Shown here: one piece after another, positions 16,199-24,967 of the stretch | How the letters are laid out: every line of letters begins with the position of its first letter | How positions within the stretch are numbered: the first letter of the stretch is position 1 | Source: a bacterium | Lineage (GTDB): Bacteria > Oederibacteriota > CAKKQC01 | Length of the DNA stretch: 37,645 nucleotides | Direction of reading: 5' to 3' | Assembly: GCA_919901855.1 (NCBI GenBank) | Contig: CAKKQC010000057.1 | Coordinates: 1 to 37,645 of the forward strand | Made by a program: the position numbers and the translations under genes | Notes under the pieces: generated by a model | Database searches by the model: none | The model's input: the letters and a program-made list of their open reading frames with translations, nothing else | What the model was told of the DNA's origin: nothing

Positions 16199-16447
16199 TC
16201 ATGGCGGGGTATCCGCGTCGTCCAGCTCGCCGGCCTCCTTGAGATAGTCAAAAACCTTCCGAGCCTCCGCCGCGTCCAGGGCGCTGATCGCGAACCCGAC
16301 GTGGACATACACGTAGTCTCCGACGCCGGCCGCCGGCACGCAGGCCAGGCTGACCACTTTCGCCACGCCGCCGAAGTCCACCCGGCCGGCGCGGACCAGC
16401 CCCTCGCCGGTCACGCTCGTGATCCTCCCGGGTATCGCCAGGCACAC
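16199..16447 (-). CDS. hypC: Hydrogenase maturation factor HypC
   Basis: Predicted 82 aa. HypC is the chaperone that, with HypD, carries the Fe(CN)2CO unit to the hydrogenase large subunit. The essential N-terminal Cys follows the initiator directly (MCLAIPGRI), and the OB-fold segment AGVGDYVYVHVGFAISALDAAEA is typical. The start is GTG at 16447, two bases after the hypA stop, and it is the last gene of the hydrogenase module. HypB, HypD, HypE and HypF are not in the window. Confidence 0.93.
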   Translation of the reverse strand: MCLAIPGRITSVTGEGLVRAGRVDFGGVAKVVSLACVPAAGVGDYVYVHVGFAISALDAAEARKVFDYLKEAGELDDADTPP

Positions 16448-16449
16448 GG

Positions 16450-16836
16450 TCAGGCTCCCGAAGTCCCTGATGCAAGATCAACCTCCATCCGTTCCACCCC
16501 GCGCCCGCCCGTGAGAGCGCCCACCGTGCCGCAGCCGGGGCACGCCGCGCTCGGCAGGGGGTCATGTCCATCCACGCCGTCCCCGAACTCCGTGATGCGC
16601 CCGCACCCCTCGCACCAAAGCATCGCCGGCACGACCTCGAGGTCCAGCCTCGCCCCGTCGAGGATCGTGCCGCCACTGAGGGCCGAGAACGCCAGGACGA
16701 GCGCCTCGCGCGAGTGGAACTCCAGCGCGCCGATCCTGACCCGGACGGCGGCGACCGGACCCCGGACGACGCCCCGTTCCGCCAGCCCCCGGAGCACGCC
16801 GTCCACGAGGTCCTGGACCATGGCGAATTCGTGCAC
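16450..16836 (-). CDS. hypA: Hydrogenase nickel-insertion protein HypA
   Basis: Predicted 128 aa. The GTG at 16836 is chosen because it gives the MHEFAM N-terminus, whose His2 and Glu3 belong to the nickel site of HypA. Longer in-frame starts would bury this motif. The zinc domain is intact as two CxxC pairs (CEGCG and CPGCG). HypA delivers nickel to the [NiFe] large subunit. It starts 5 bp after the stop of the maturation protease gene. Confidence 0.93.
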   Translation of the reverse strand: MHEFAMVQDLVDGVLRGLAERGVVRGPVAAVRVRIGALEFHSREALVLAFSALSGGTILDGARLDLEVVPAMLWCEGCGRITEFGDGVDGHDPLPSAACPGCGTVGALTGGRGVERMEVDLASGTSGA

Positions 16837-16841
16837 GGCCG

Positions 16842-17333
16842 TTACCCCAGCGCCTCGCGCACGACCAACCGGCAGGCCCGGCCCACCGCGTCCGTCATCT
16901 GCACGGACAGGCCGGGCGCCACCTCGTCGGGGACGGCGGTAACCTGCGCGGCCACCACCGTGACCCGGACCCCGCACCGCTCGGAAAGCTCCCGCAAGAG
17001 GTCGACCGAGGGAGCCTGGTGAAGCGCAAAGTCGTCCCGCTTGACCGCCGGCAACTCCTCCACCCCGAGCGTAAAGACCTCTCCCGGCCCGCGGCTGGGC
17101 AAGAGCACCGCGTCCACGATCACGAGCTTCTCAGGCCGGGGTCCGCCCAGCGCGAGGTCGAAGAGGATCTCCCTCGCCCCGGTCCCGGCGTCCAGGACAG
17201 CGACGTCGCCCGGCAGGTCCCACTCCGACACCAGCCGCCCGGCCACTTCCGGACCGAACCCGTCGTCGCCGAACAGCACGTTGCCGCACCCGAGCACGAG
17301 CACCCGCTTGCCGAACCACGGGTGCCCCCCCAC
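16842..17333 (-). CDS. Hydrogenase maturation endopeptidase (HyaD/HybD/FrhD family)
   Basis: Predicted 163 aa. These proteases remove the C-terminal peptide of [NiFe] large subunits after nickel insertion. The family signature GCGNVLFGDDGFGPEVAGRL near the N-terminus, the DAGTGAREIL segment, the metal-ligand-type VIVDAVL and the His of DDFALHQAPS are present. The GTG at 17333 follows the mvhA stop by one base. Its neighbour MvhA keeps a 24-residue tail after the DPCxxCxxH motif, which fits as substrate. Confidence 0.9.
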   Translation of the reverse strand: MGGHPWFGKRVLVLGCGNVLFGDDGFGPEVAGRLVSEWDLPGDVAVLDAGTGAREILFDLALGGPRPEKLVIVDAVLLPSRGPGEVFTLGVEELPAVKRDDFALHQAPSVDLLRELSERCGVRVTVVAAQVTAVPDEVAPGLSVQMTDAVGRACRLVVREALG

Positions 17334-17334
17334 G

Positions 17335-18774
17335 TCAGTTCTCCAGCACTCCCACGATCTCTCCCGACGGGTTCCTGATCTCGATCCGGACCGCGACCTC
17401 CCCGAGCCGGTGCGTCGCGCACGAGAAACAGGGGTCGTGCGCCCGGACGGTCATCTCGATCAGATTCAGGACCCGCTCGTCGTAGTTGCCCTTCTTGATC
17501 AGGCTCTTCGCCGCGTGCTTGACCGACATGTTGATCGGCGCGTTGTTGTGCGTCGTCCCGACGATGATGTTCACGTTCTTGACCATCCCGTCGGCGTCGG
17601 TCTCGTAGTCGTGGATCAGCGTGCCGCGCGGCGCCTCCACCGAGCCGACGCCCCGCGCCGCCCGCGGCTTGACCGCGAGCCGGACGTCCGGCGAGGTGAT
17701 CGCGGGGTCCGCCAGCAGCTCGGTCAGGCGCTCGGCCGCGTAGACCGTCTCGATCAGGCGGGCCCAGTGGAAGAGCAGGGTGTTGTGCGCCGGCCGGCCG
17801 AACCGGCTGCGGAATTCCTCCAGCTCGGCCTGGGCCTTCGGGGTCCCGATCCGGTCGCAGACGTTGATCCGCGCAAGCGCGTTCGCGCGGTAGATCCCCG
17901 ACGGGTGCTCGAGGTCCATGGAAAACGGGCCCCACTTCTTGGCGTAGGGGAACTTGAGATACGACCACGGCTCCACGTGTTCGCCGATATGGTCGAGGTA
18001 TTCCGCCGGCGGGAAGTCCGCGAAGGCGCCGCCCGGCTCCATCAACCTCAGGTTCCCGTCGTACAGGTTCAGCACCCCTCCCGCCTGGACGGTCCCGATC
18101 GCCCCCGTGGGGAAGACCGCCACGGTCTTCACCTCGTCGAGGTAGGCGGGGAAGATCTGCGTCTTCGCGAACTCCATGGCGAAGAGGGAGAAATCCAGGC
18201 ACTCCTGCGCCATCCCCTTGAGCTCCGCCAGCTCCGCGGACGTGATCGGCTTGCTCCATCCTCCGGGCACCGCCACGTCGGGGTGGATCGCCTTTCCGCC
18301 CATCAGTTGCGTCATCATCTGCGCGAGGTACCGCACGCGCACGACGCGCGTCGCCACCTCCGGGACCTTGCCGATCACCCCGACCACGTTCCGCACGGCG
18401 AAGTCCGCCCCGGGTCCCATCACGAAATCCGGTCCCGAGAGGATGAAGAAGTGCAGGACGTGGCTGTGCAGGAAGTGGGCCATGTAGGCCGCCTCCCGGA
18501 TCTTCGCGGCCGCTTCGGGGATGGTCACGCCGAACACGGCGTCGCACGCCTTCGCCGAAGCCAGGTGGTGCGCCCACGGGCACACGCCGCAGATACGGCA
18601 GACTATGCGGGGCAGCTCCTCGACCGGCCGGCCCACGCAGAACCGCTCGAAGCCCCGCAACTCCACGACGTTGACGCGCGCGTCCGCGACATCGCCCTGA
18701 TCGTCGAGTTGGATCGTGATCTTGGCGTGTCCCTCTATCCTGGTGACCGGCTGAATGACGATGGTCTTGCCCAT
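17335..18774 (-). CDS. mvhA: [NiFe] hydrogenase large subunit, MvhA-like (group 3)
   Basis: Predicted 479 aa. It carries the Ni-Fe active site that oxidises or produces H2. Both metal-binding pairs are present: RICGVC (C62, C65) and DPCFSCATH (C449, C452, H455). The chain runs exactly 24 residues past His455, the size of the peptide removed by the maturation protease in related HoxH-type subunits. RIEGHAKI and HFFILSGPDFVMG segments are typical. An AAGGAGG site precedes the ATG. It follows mvhG by 10 bp. With MvhG and MvhD it should form an MvhADG module that donates electrons to HdrA. Confidence 0.92.
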   Translation of the reverse strand: MGKTIVIQPVTRIEGHAKITIQLDDQGDVADARVNVVELRGFERFCVGRPVEELPRIVCRICGVCPWAHHLASAKACDAVFGVTIPEAAAKIREAAYMAHFLHSHVLHFFILSGPDFVMGPGADFAVRNVVGVIGKVPEVATRVVRVRYLAQMMTQLMGGKAIHPDVAVPGGWSKPITSAELAELKGMAQECLDFSLFAMEFAKTQIFPAYLDEVKTVAVFPTGAIGTVQAGGVLNLYDGNLRLMEPGGAFADFPPAEYLDHIGEHVEPWSYLKFPYAKKWGPFSMDLEHPSGIYRANALARINVCDRIGTPKAQAELEEFRSRFGRPAHNTLLFHWARLIETVYAAERLTELLADPAITSPDVRLAVKPRAARGVGSVEAPRGTLIHDYETDADGMVKNVNIIVGTTHNNAPINMSVKHAAKSLIKKGNYDERVLNLIEMTVRAHDPCFSCATHRLGEVAVRIEIRNPSGEIVGVLEN

Positions 18775-18784
18775 GACAGCCTCC

Positions 18785-19717
18785 TTAACGCCGCGCCAGG
18801 GGGGGTCGCAGCCGCCCCTGGGCCCCGATGAACCGGTTGAATGTTGGTGCGCGGTCGGGGATCTCCTTCGGATCGAGCCCGATCGAGGACAGCGCGCTCA
18901 TCATGTCCACCATGGGGTTCGCCCCCGCCCGGATCGGCCCGAAGCACCCGCGGCAGGCCATCCTGGCCTTGATGCAGCGCGGGGTGTGCTGGGAGCCGCC
19001 GCACCCGCTGCGGGTCGCCGGACCCAGGCAAAGGAACCCCTGCTCCATGAGGCACCGCGCGTCCTCCCAGCGCCCGGAGGCCGGCAAGGCGGGAGGCTCC
19101 AGCGGCCGCTTCAGCTTCGTCACGGCCTTCTTCTCGCGCTTGAGCGGGCACTCGTCGCACACGCTGCGCTCGGGCAGGCTGAACGGCTTGCCCTCCAGGA
19201 GGGCGGTGAGCGCACCGGCGACCATTTCCGGCGTCGTGGGACAGCCGGGCAGTCCGACGTCCACCTTGACGACTTCCGAGACCGCCAGCACGCGGTCGGT
19301 GAGCGGAGGCAGGCCGTCCGCCGGCGTAGGCGCCGCGTCCGTGCTCGGCGATCCGCGGTAGGCCGCCCCGGTGATCTCGTCCACCGTGCTCAGGTTCCCG
19401 AGGGCGGGAATGCCGCCGAAGTTGGCGCACGATCCCACCGCCACCAGGACCTTGCACTGCCGGCGCATCTCCTCCGCCACGCGCTTGTTCTCCTCATTCC
19501 GGATCGAACCCGTGATGAGCCCCACCTCCGCCTTGGGGATCTCCAGAGCCCCGTCACGCTCGCCACGCTGGCCGAAGAACTTGTGGTCCATCAGCACGGG
19601 CATGTGGACGAACTCGATTTTCGGCAACAAACCGAGGAGCGGCTCCCCGATGTCCAGCACCGTCACCTCGCACCCTCCGCAAGTCGCCAGCCACTCCTCC
19701 GCGATTCTGACCGCCAT
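18785..19717 (-). CDS. mvhG: [NiFe] hydrogenase small subunit, MvhG-like
   Basis: Predicted 310 aa. The proximal cluster motif is CGGCE (C13, C16), with VGSCANFGGIPAL and VGLPGCPTTPE as the later ligands; further Cys-rich segments (CDECPLKRE, CLGPATRSGCGG, CIKARMACRGCFGP) provide the medial and distal [4Fe-4S] clusters. There is no Tat signal peptide, so the enzyme is cytoplasmic like other group 3 hydrogenases. The start has a strong AAAGGAGGG site. It lies 71 bp after mvhD; that gap shows nothing else recognisable. Confidence 0.92.
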   Translation of the reverse strand: MAVRIAEEWLATCGGCEVTVLDIGEPLLGLLPKIEFVHMPVLMDHKFFGQRGERDGALEIPKAEVGLITGSIRNEENKRVAEEMRRQCKVLVAVGSCANFGGIPALGNLSTVDEITGAAYRGSPSTDAAPTPADGLPPLTDRVLAVSEVVKVDVGLPGCPTTPEMVAGALTALLEGKPFSLPERSVCDECPLKREKKAVTKLKRPLEPPALPASGRWEDARCLMEQGFLCLGPATRSGCGGSQHTPRCIKARMACRGCFGPIRAGANPMVDMMSALSSIGLDPKEIPDRAPTFNRFIGAQGRLRPPLARR

Positions 19718-19788
19718 CTTCGCCCTCCTTTGCCGTCCCGTCCGAAATGCCTCGTGTCGCCGTCCGCCTCTTGATCAATACAAACCCC

Positions 19789-20457
19789 TCAGGTGACGCT
19801 CCCGCCGGGCGCGGGTCCCCCGGCCGCCCGGCGCGTGAACAACCGGATCCCGTCCCCCTCCGCCAGTTCCTGGACCTCGAAGCCCGCCTGCTCGTACTCC
19901 GTTCTGGCCCGGGCGGCCTCGGCCGCGTCGGCGTATGTCCGGGCGTCCCGGAAGAGCCGCCGGCCCGCGAAATCGCGCCCCGGCCCCGGCGCGGCCTCCC
20001 GGCCCGCCGCGTCCCCCCCGCCCGCTCCGCCGGGCCCCGCCTGGCCCCGGTACGGGCTCGGCCCCAGCGCCCGCACGGCCTCCGTCATCTCCCGCATGAC
20101 CTCCGCGAACCGGGCCCCCTCGGCGGCCGACACCCAGGCCAGCCGGAACCGTTCCGGCTCCAGCCCGAAATCCCCCAGCATGAGATCGATCGCCTCCTTG
20201 CGCTTCTCGGCCCTCAGGTTCCCTTCCAGGTAGTGGCAGTCGCCGGGATGGCAGCCGCAGATCACCACCCCGTCGGCACCGTGGGTCAGCGCGTCCATCA
20301 CGAGGTTCGGGTGCACCATCCCCGAACACATGACCCGGATGATCCGCACGTTGGGAGGATAGGAGAGGCGGGAGGTCCCCGCGAGATCGGCCCCCGTGTA
20401 CGAGCACCAGTTGCAGCAGAAGGCGATGAGCATCGGCTCGAACGGTGCCTCAGCCAC
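19789..20457 (-). CDS. mvhD: MvhD-like [2Fe-2S] linker subunit with C-terminal extension
   Basis: Predicted 222 aa. MvhD passes electrons from the hydrogenase to HdrA. The family core fills the first ~140 residues, with Cys in AFCCNWCSYTGAD (C14, C15, C18), VMCSGMVHP (C44) and ICGCHPGDCHY (C67, C69, C73). Typical MvhD proteins are about 140 aa, and the extra ~80 residues are unusual: a Gly/Pro-rich linker (~132-162) and a small domain (RDARTYADAAEAARARTEYEQAGFEVQELAEG). The GTG at 20457 overlaps the hdrA stop by 8 bp. This order fits electron flow from MvhA through MvhG and MvhD to HdrA. Confidence 0.88.
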   Translation of the reverse strand: MAEAPFEPMLIAFCCNWCSYTGADLAGTSRLSYPPNVRIIRVMCSGMVHPNLVMDALTHGADGVVICGCHPGDCHYLEGNLRAEKRKEAIDLMLGDFGLEPERFRLAWVSAAEGARFAEVMREMTEAVRALGPSPYRGQAGPGGAGGGDAAGREAAPGPGRDFAGRRLFRDARTYADAAEAARARTEYEQAGFEVQELAEGDGIRLFTRRAAGGPAPGGSVT

Positions 20458-23400
20458 GGGCGCCTCCCGGCAGCATCGCCTCGACCATCGCCGAAAGCTG
20501 CTCCAGCCGGAACCCCCGGACCGAGATCCCCTTCTTGGGGCACGTCGCCTGGCAGGTCCCGCACCCCTTGCAGAGGGTCTCGTTGACCTCGATCGTCTTC
20601 TTGACCGCCCCGTCGCTCGCGTACTCCAGGAGCGTCAAGGCCTTGTACGGGCACACCTCGACGCAGTACGCGCACCCGTCGCAATTCGCCTCGATCACCT
20701 CGGACACGCACGCCTCCAGGGACAACGAATCCGTCGCGAGCAGTCCCGCGACCCGGGCGGCCGCGGCGAGCGCCTGCGCCGAGGACTCGTCCACCGTCTT
20801 GGGCCCATGCGCCATCCCGCACAGGAATATCCCGTCCGCCGCGAAGTCCACCGGCCGCAGTTTCATGTGCGCCTCGAGGAAGAAACCGTTCACGTCCAGC
20901 GGCACCTTGAGCAGGCGCGCGAGCTCGGCCGCCCCGGGCCGCGGCACGATCGCCGGCGCGAGCACCACCCAGCCCGCTTCCAGCGCCACCTGGCGGCGGA
21001 CGACCGGCTCGAAGAACCGCACCAGCAGCGGGTCGTTCCGCGAACCTTCCAGCACCTCCGGCTTGCGCCCGGGATCGTAACGCGCGAAGACCACGCCCCG
21101 GCGCCGCGCCTCCGTGTAGGCGGCCTCCCGCAGCCCGTACGCCCGGACGTCCCGGTACAGGATGGTCACCGCCGTCCCCGGGCTGGCGCTCTTGATCCGC
21201 AGGGCGTTCTTGATCGCCTGACCGCAGCAGATCCGGCTGCAATACGGGTGGCGGGCGTCGCGGGACCCCACGCACTGGATCATGACGACGCTCGCGGGCG
21301 GAGAGGCGCCGCCGGCGAGTCTCTGCTCCAGCTCGCGCTGGGTGAGGACGGAGGGATTCGCGCCGTACCGGTACTCGGCCGGCCGTTCCTCCTGCGCCCC
21401 GGTCGCCACGATGATGGCGCCGTGCCGGATGCGCGCGGGCGAGCCGAAGGACACGAGCGTCGTCTCGAAGTTCCCGACGGAACCCGTGATGGCGCCGATC
21501 CGGGCGCCCGCGTACACCGTGACGCGGGGATGCCCCCGCACCTCCGCCGCCAGGCGGTCGAAGTGGGTGCGCGGGTCCTCGTGCGCGTCGATCAGGAACC
21601 GGAGCCAGGACAGGTTTCCTCCCAGGGCGGGTTCACGCTCCACCAGGTGCGTCTCGAACCCCTGGTTGGCCAGGCTCAGCGCCGCGGTCATCCCGCTCAG
21701 GCCGCCGCCGATCACGAGCACCTCCCGGCTGATCGGAACGGACCGCCGCACCAGCGGCTCGAGGAGTCCGGCCTTGGCCACGGCGGCCCGGACGAGATCC
21801 TCCGCCTTCGCCGTCGCGCGGGGGGGATCCCCCGCGTGCACCCACGCGTCCTGGTCGCGGATGTTCGCCATCTCGAACAGGTAGGGATTCAGCCCGCCCT
21901 CCCGGATGGTGCTCCGGAACAGCGGCTCGTGCGTGCGCGGCGTGCACGCGGCGACCACGACCCGGTTGAGCCCGTGTTCCCGGATCGCGTCCCGGATCTT
22001 CTGCTGGGAATCGGTCGAACAGGTGTACAGGAGGTGTTCGGCGTGCTCGACCCCGGGCAGGGCCCGGGCGTGATCCGCCACGGCCGCGACGTCCACGACG
22101 CCCGCGATGTTGGAGCCGCAGTGGCAGACGAAGACGCCGATCCGCGGAGCCTGGCCCCGGACGTCGGTCTCCGGCGGCGCCGCGACCTTCGCGGTCAGGG
22201 TATGGCGGGCGTCCGCCAGCAACTCGAGGCTGCGCGAAACCGCGGCGCCGGCCTGCATCACGGTTTCCGGTATGTCCCGGGGCGCCGTGAACGCGCCCGC
22301 GACGAAGACGCCGTCCCGCGGCGTGTCCACCGGGGCGGTGTCCCGCCCCGGAGAAAAGCCGTTCCGGTCCAGCAGGAGCCCGAAGGTCGCCGCCAGCGAG
22401 CGGGCCGCGCGGGGCGGCGCGAGGCCCGCGGCCAGCACGACGAGATCGTACTCGCCGGTCACCTTCCGGCCGTCCTCGGTGAGATACGCGACGCGCAGGT
22501 CGTGGCTCCCCGGCGCCTCCGCCACCCCGGCCGGCCGGCAGCGGACGTACCGGACGCCTGACGCCTCCGCCCGGGCCGCGTACTCCTCGAAGCCCTTACC
22601 GTAGGCGCGCAGATCCATGGCGAAGATGTCGCACGCCAGGTCCCCGCCCACGTGCTGCTTGGCCAGGAGGGCCTCCTTCGTCGCGGCCATGCAGCAGATC
22701 GACGAACAGTAGTCCCGCTGGTTGTCGCGCGAGCCCACGCATTGGATGAACGCGATGCGGCCCGGCGCCCTCCCGTCGGACGGCCGGGCGAGATGCCCCC
22801 GGGTCGGGCCGGAGGCGGACAGGAGCCGCTCGAGCTCGAGCGACGAGACCACGTTCGGCAACGCACCGTACCCGTATTCGGGCTTGAGCCGCGGATCGAA
22901 CAGGTCGAACCCCGGCGCCACGACCACCGCCCCGACGGCCAGATCCTCCCGGCTCTCCTTCTGGCCGAAGTCGACGGCCAGCGCCTTGCAGTGCTTCTGA
23001 CAGATGACACACGAGCCGGACTTGAAGTGCAGGCAGTGCGCCGCGTCGATCACCGCGGCGTTCGGAATCGCCTGCGGGAACGGGATGTGGATCGCCGGCC
23101 GGAAGGACAGCCCCCCGTTGAATTCGTCCGGGATCGGCTGCACCCGTTTGGGATCGGGGGATGGCTTGACCTTGCCCATCGCGCAGACCTGCATGCACGC
23201 CCCGCAGCCAGTGCACCGGGCCAGATCGACGTACCGGGGCCGCAGCTTGACCGTCGCGCGGAAGTCCCCCGGCTCGCCCTCGAGCCGCTCGACGTCGGCC
23301 AGCGTGTGCAGCTCGATGTCCGGGTTCCGGCTCACCTCCACCAGCCGGGGCGCCAGCGTGCACATGGCGCAGTCGTTGGTGGGGAAGGTCTTGTCGAGCT

Positions 23401-23545
23401 GCGCCATCCCCCCCCCGATCGCGGGGCCGTGCTCCACCAGGTGCACCTTGATCCCGGCCGCCGCGAGGTCCAGCGCGGCCTGCATCCCGCCGATCCCTCC
23501 CCCGACCACCAGGACCGCGCCGACCGGCATCCCGTCCGGACTCAT
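20450..23545 (-). CDS. hdrA: Double-length HdrA-like flavin/iron-sulfur protein
   Basis: Predicted 1031 aa, against ~650 for methanogen HdrA. Two HdrA-like units lie in tandem. The first has a FAD Rossmann loop GGGIGG (15-20), CAMC (59-62), CTGCGACMQVC (111-121), a Cys-rich segment (171-186) and CVGSRDNQRDYCSSICC (269-285). The second starts with the HdrA N-terminal VFVCHCGSNI (~471-480), has GGGLSGM (613-619) and CVGSRDARHPYCSRICC (758-774), and ends in two [4Fe-4S] motifs, CDGCAYCVEVC (955-965) and CKGCGTCQATC (992-1002). The layout also resembles QmoA and QmoB joined in one chain. It overlaps the QmoC-like gene upstream (4 bp) and mvhD downstream (8 bp). HdrA proteins are FAD enzymes that split or relay electrons. 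No HdrB is present, so the acceptor is not a classical heterodisulfide. Confidence 0.9.
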   Translation of the reverse strand: MSPDGMPVGAVLVVGGGIGGMQAALDLAAAGIKVHLVEHGPAIGGGMAQLDKTFPTNDCAMCTLAPRLVEVSRNPDIELHTLADVERLEGEPGDFRATVKLRPRYVDLARCTGCGACMQVCAMGKVKPSPDPKRVQPIPDEFNGGLSFRPAIHIPFPQAIPNAAVIDAAHCLHFKSGSCVICQKHCKALAVDFGQKESREDLAVGAVVVAPGFDLFDPRLKPEYGYGALPNVVSSLELERLLSASGPTRGHLARPSDGRAPGRIAFIQCVGSRDNQRDYCSSICCMAATKEALLAKQHVGGDLACDIFAMDLRAYGKGFEEYAARAEASGVRYVRCRPAGVAEAPGSHDLRVAYLTEDGRKVTGEYDLVVLAAGLAPPRAARSLAATFGLLLDRNGFSPGRDTAPVDTPRDGVFVAGAFTAPRDIPETVMQAGAAVSRSLELLADARHTLTAKVAAPPETDVRGQAPRIGVFVCHCGSNIAGVVDVAAVADHARALPGVEHAEHLLYTCSTDSQQKIRDAIREHGLNRVVVAACTPRTHEPLFRSTIREGGLNPYLFEMANIRDQDAWVHAGDPPRATAKAEDLVRAAVAKAGLLEPLVRRSVPISREVLVIGGGLSGMTAALSLANQGFETHLVEREPALGGNLSWLRFLIDAHEDPRTHFDRLAAEVRGHPRVTVYAGARIGAITGSVGNFETTLVSFGSPARIRHGAIIVATGAQEERPAEYRYGANPSVLTQRELEQRLAGGASPPASVVMIQCVGSRDARHPYCSRICCGQAIKNALRIKSASPGTAVTILYRDVRAYGLREAAYTEARRRGVVFARYDPGRKPEVLEGSRNDPLLVRFFEPVVRRQVALEAGWVVLAPAIVPRPGAAELARLLKVPLDVNGFFLEAHMKLRPVDFAADGIFLCGMAHGPKTVDESSAQALAAAARVAGLLATDSLSLEACVSEVIEANCDGCAYCVEVCPYKALTLLEYASDGAVKKTIEVNETLCKGCGTCQATCPKKGISVRGFRLEQLSAMVEAMLPGGARG

Positions 23546-24699
23546 CCGGGGACCGCGGCCTGCCGCCGCCGCGCCTCCTCCCGGACCTCGTACAACATGA
23601 TGGCAACCGGACGATACGCCTCGTGCGCGAGCTTGCCGAACGGGACCTCGACGGCGAGCATGGCCACCGACACCATGAGATGAACCGCGAACGTGGCACA
23701 GGTGGTGAGGGGCCAGTCCAGGTACCGGGCCACGTGCGTGACCAGCCCCGTCAGCGCGGTCAGGAGGATCAGGACCGGAAAGAGCCGGTCGCCGAACTCC
23801 GAGAACCGGTGAGCTTCCTCCCGCTTACGCCGCCGGCCCAGCAGGATATCGATGCTCACGACGGTCAGCACGGCCGTCGCGTAGTACCCGAGCAGGCGCT
23901 GCGGGTGGGTCCAGGGCAGGATCGCATCCGTCTGAAACCACGGAAGGAAGAACACGACGAGCACGAACATGACCACGAATCCGGACACCAGCAGGAGGTG
24001 CTTGATCCACCGGCCCAGATGGGCCTTGCCGCAGTCCTTGATCCACGACTGGGTGAAGAAATGCCAGAGGAAGACGCCGAGCGACCGCCCCCACGCCCGC
24101 ATGCTGATCCCTTCCCCCCGCACGTCGCGGATCGCGAAGAAGACCAGCCGCGCGACGTTGGACGCCACGAGCGCCGCGAGGGCCGCCACCAGCCAGGTGT
24201 CGTACCGCTGGATGAGACCCACCGAGTGGGACCGGCCGAGAACGAAGAACGTGCTGATGTCCACATCCCCCTTCAGAATGCGCCAGTGAAACCACAGGCC
24301 CAGCGCCGCCACGACGGAGGCGACGATGCCGAGGGCGGCGAGCCGCCAGGCGCGGGAGCGGTAGAAGAGGGCCGTCAGGCCCGTCCAGTCGTACTGGGCA
24401 CTCAGGTACTTGCGCAGGGTCATGAGCGATTCCCCCGGCTCGGCCTGGCGGGGGCACCGTTCGGAGCAGTCGCCGCAGTAGTGGCACAGCCAGGGATCGA
24501 GACTCCCACGGACGGATTCGCGCAGGCCGAGTTGGACGAGCCGGATCGCGCGGCGCGGCAGGAGCAGGGCGTCGCGGGCGAGCTCGCAGGCCAGCGCGCA
24601 CGTACCACACGTGAAGCACGCATCGGTGTCGAACCGGCCGAACGCCCGGATCTCGGACAACAGTTTCGGATCGGCGACCTCGCCGATCGTCCCGTTCAT
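23542..24699 (-). CDS. QmoC/HdrE-like membrane protein: HdrC-type ferredoxin domain plus cytochrome b-like domain
   Basis: Predicted 385 aa, the size of QmoC. The N-terminus has two [4Fe-4S] motifs, CFTCGTCALAC (C28, C31, C34, C38) and CHYCGDCSERC (C72, C75, C78, C82), as in HdrC. About six hydrophobic segments follow (approximately 118-138, 167-190, 231-253, 268-288, 306-325, 333-352), with His residues near or in several (H234, H265, H322, H340) that could bind haem b. In Qmo and Dsr-type complexes such proteins exchange electrons with menaquinone. Here it is the first gene of the hydrogenase module and overlaps hdrA by 4 bp, so it probably tethers HdrA-MvhADG to the membrane. The direction of electron flow is not fixed by the sequence. 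Confidence 0.85.
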   Translation of the reverse strand: MNGTIGEVADPKLLSEIRAFGRFDTDACFTCGTCALACELARDALLLPRRAIRLVQLGLRESVRGSLDPWLCHYCGDCSERCPRQAEPGESLMTLRKYLSAQYDWTGLTALFYRSRAWRLAALGIVASVVAALGLWFHWRILKGDVDISTFFVLGRSHSVGLIQRYDTWLVAALAALVASNVARLVFFAIRDVRGEGISMRAWGRSLGVFLWHFFTQSWIKDCGKAHLGRWIKHLLLVSGFVVMFVLVVFFLPWFQTDAILPWTHPQRLLGYYATAVLTVVSIDILLGRRRKREEAHRFSEFGDRLFPVLILLTALTGLVTHVARYLDWPLTTCATFAVHLMVSVAMLAVEVPFGKLAHEAYRPVAIMLYEVREEARRRQAAVPG

Positions 24700-24832
24700 C
24701 TTGTTTCCCCGGCTGACCGTCCGCCCGTTCGCGAAGGTTCACTTGCCGCCGCGAGGTGGGCCCCTGAAATGCGCCGGGTCATGGCCGTGAATCCCGGAAA
24801 ATAAGTTCCTCGATTGCGCATCATCATGGGCA

Positions 24833-24860
24833 AGCATAACAGAGGCCCGGAAGGGGACAA
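24833..24860 (-). promoter_or_regulatory. Possible promoter of the Hdr-hydrogenase operon
   Basis: On the minus strand TTGTCC (24860-24855) and TATGCT (24838-24833) are separated by 16 bp, each matching four of six consensus bases. It would give a leader of about 125 nt before the ATG at 24699. The rest of the 268-bp gap between this operon and cooC (24700-24967) shows no gene and no clear terminator. Confidence 0.3.
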
Positions 24861-24967
24861 TGATCCGGCTCAACCGTGGAGATGTCTCAGTCTCCGAAAC
24901 GCAACGAGGCAGATCATGCGGACCGTCCGGCTTTGTCCTCCTGCCGTGCTGTCGTCCGGCTAGGCGT

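Noticed and set aside
24700-24967. Terminator between cooC and the Hdr operon
   Set aside because: Only short GC repeats (for example around 24925-24960) without a T-run are present; not convincing enough to annotate.
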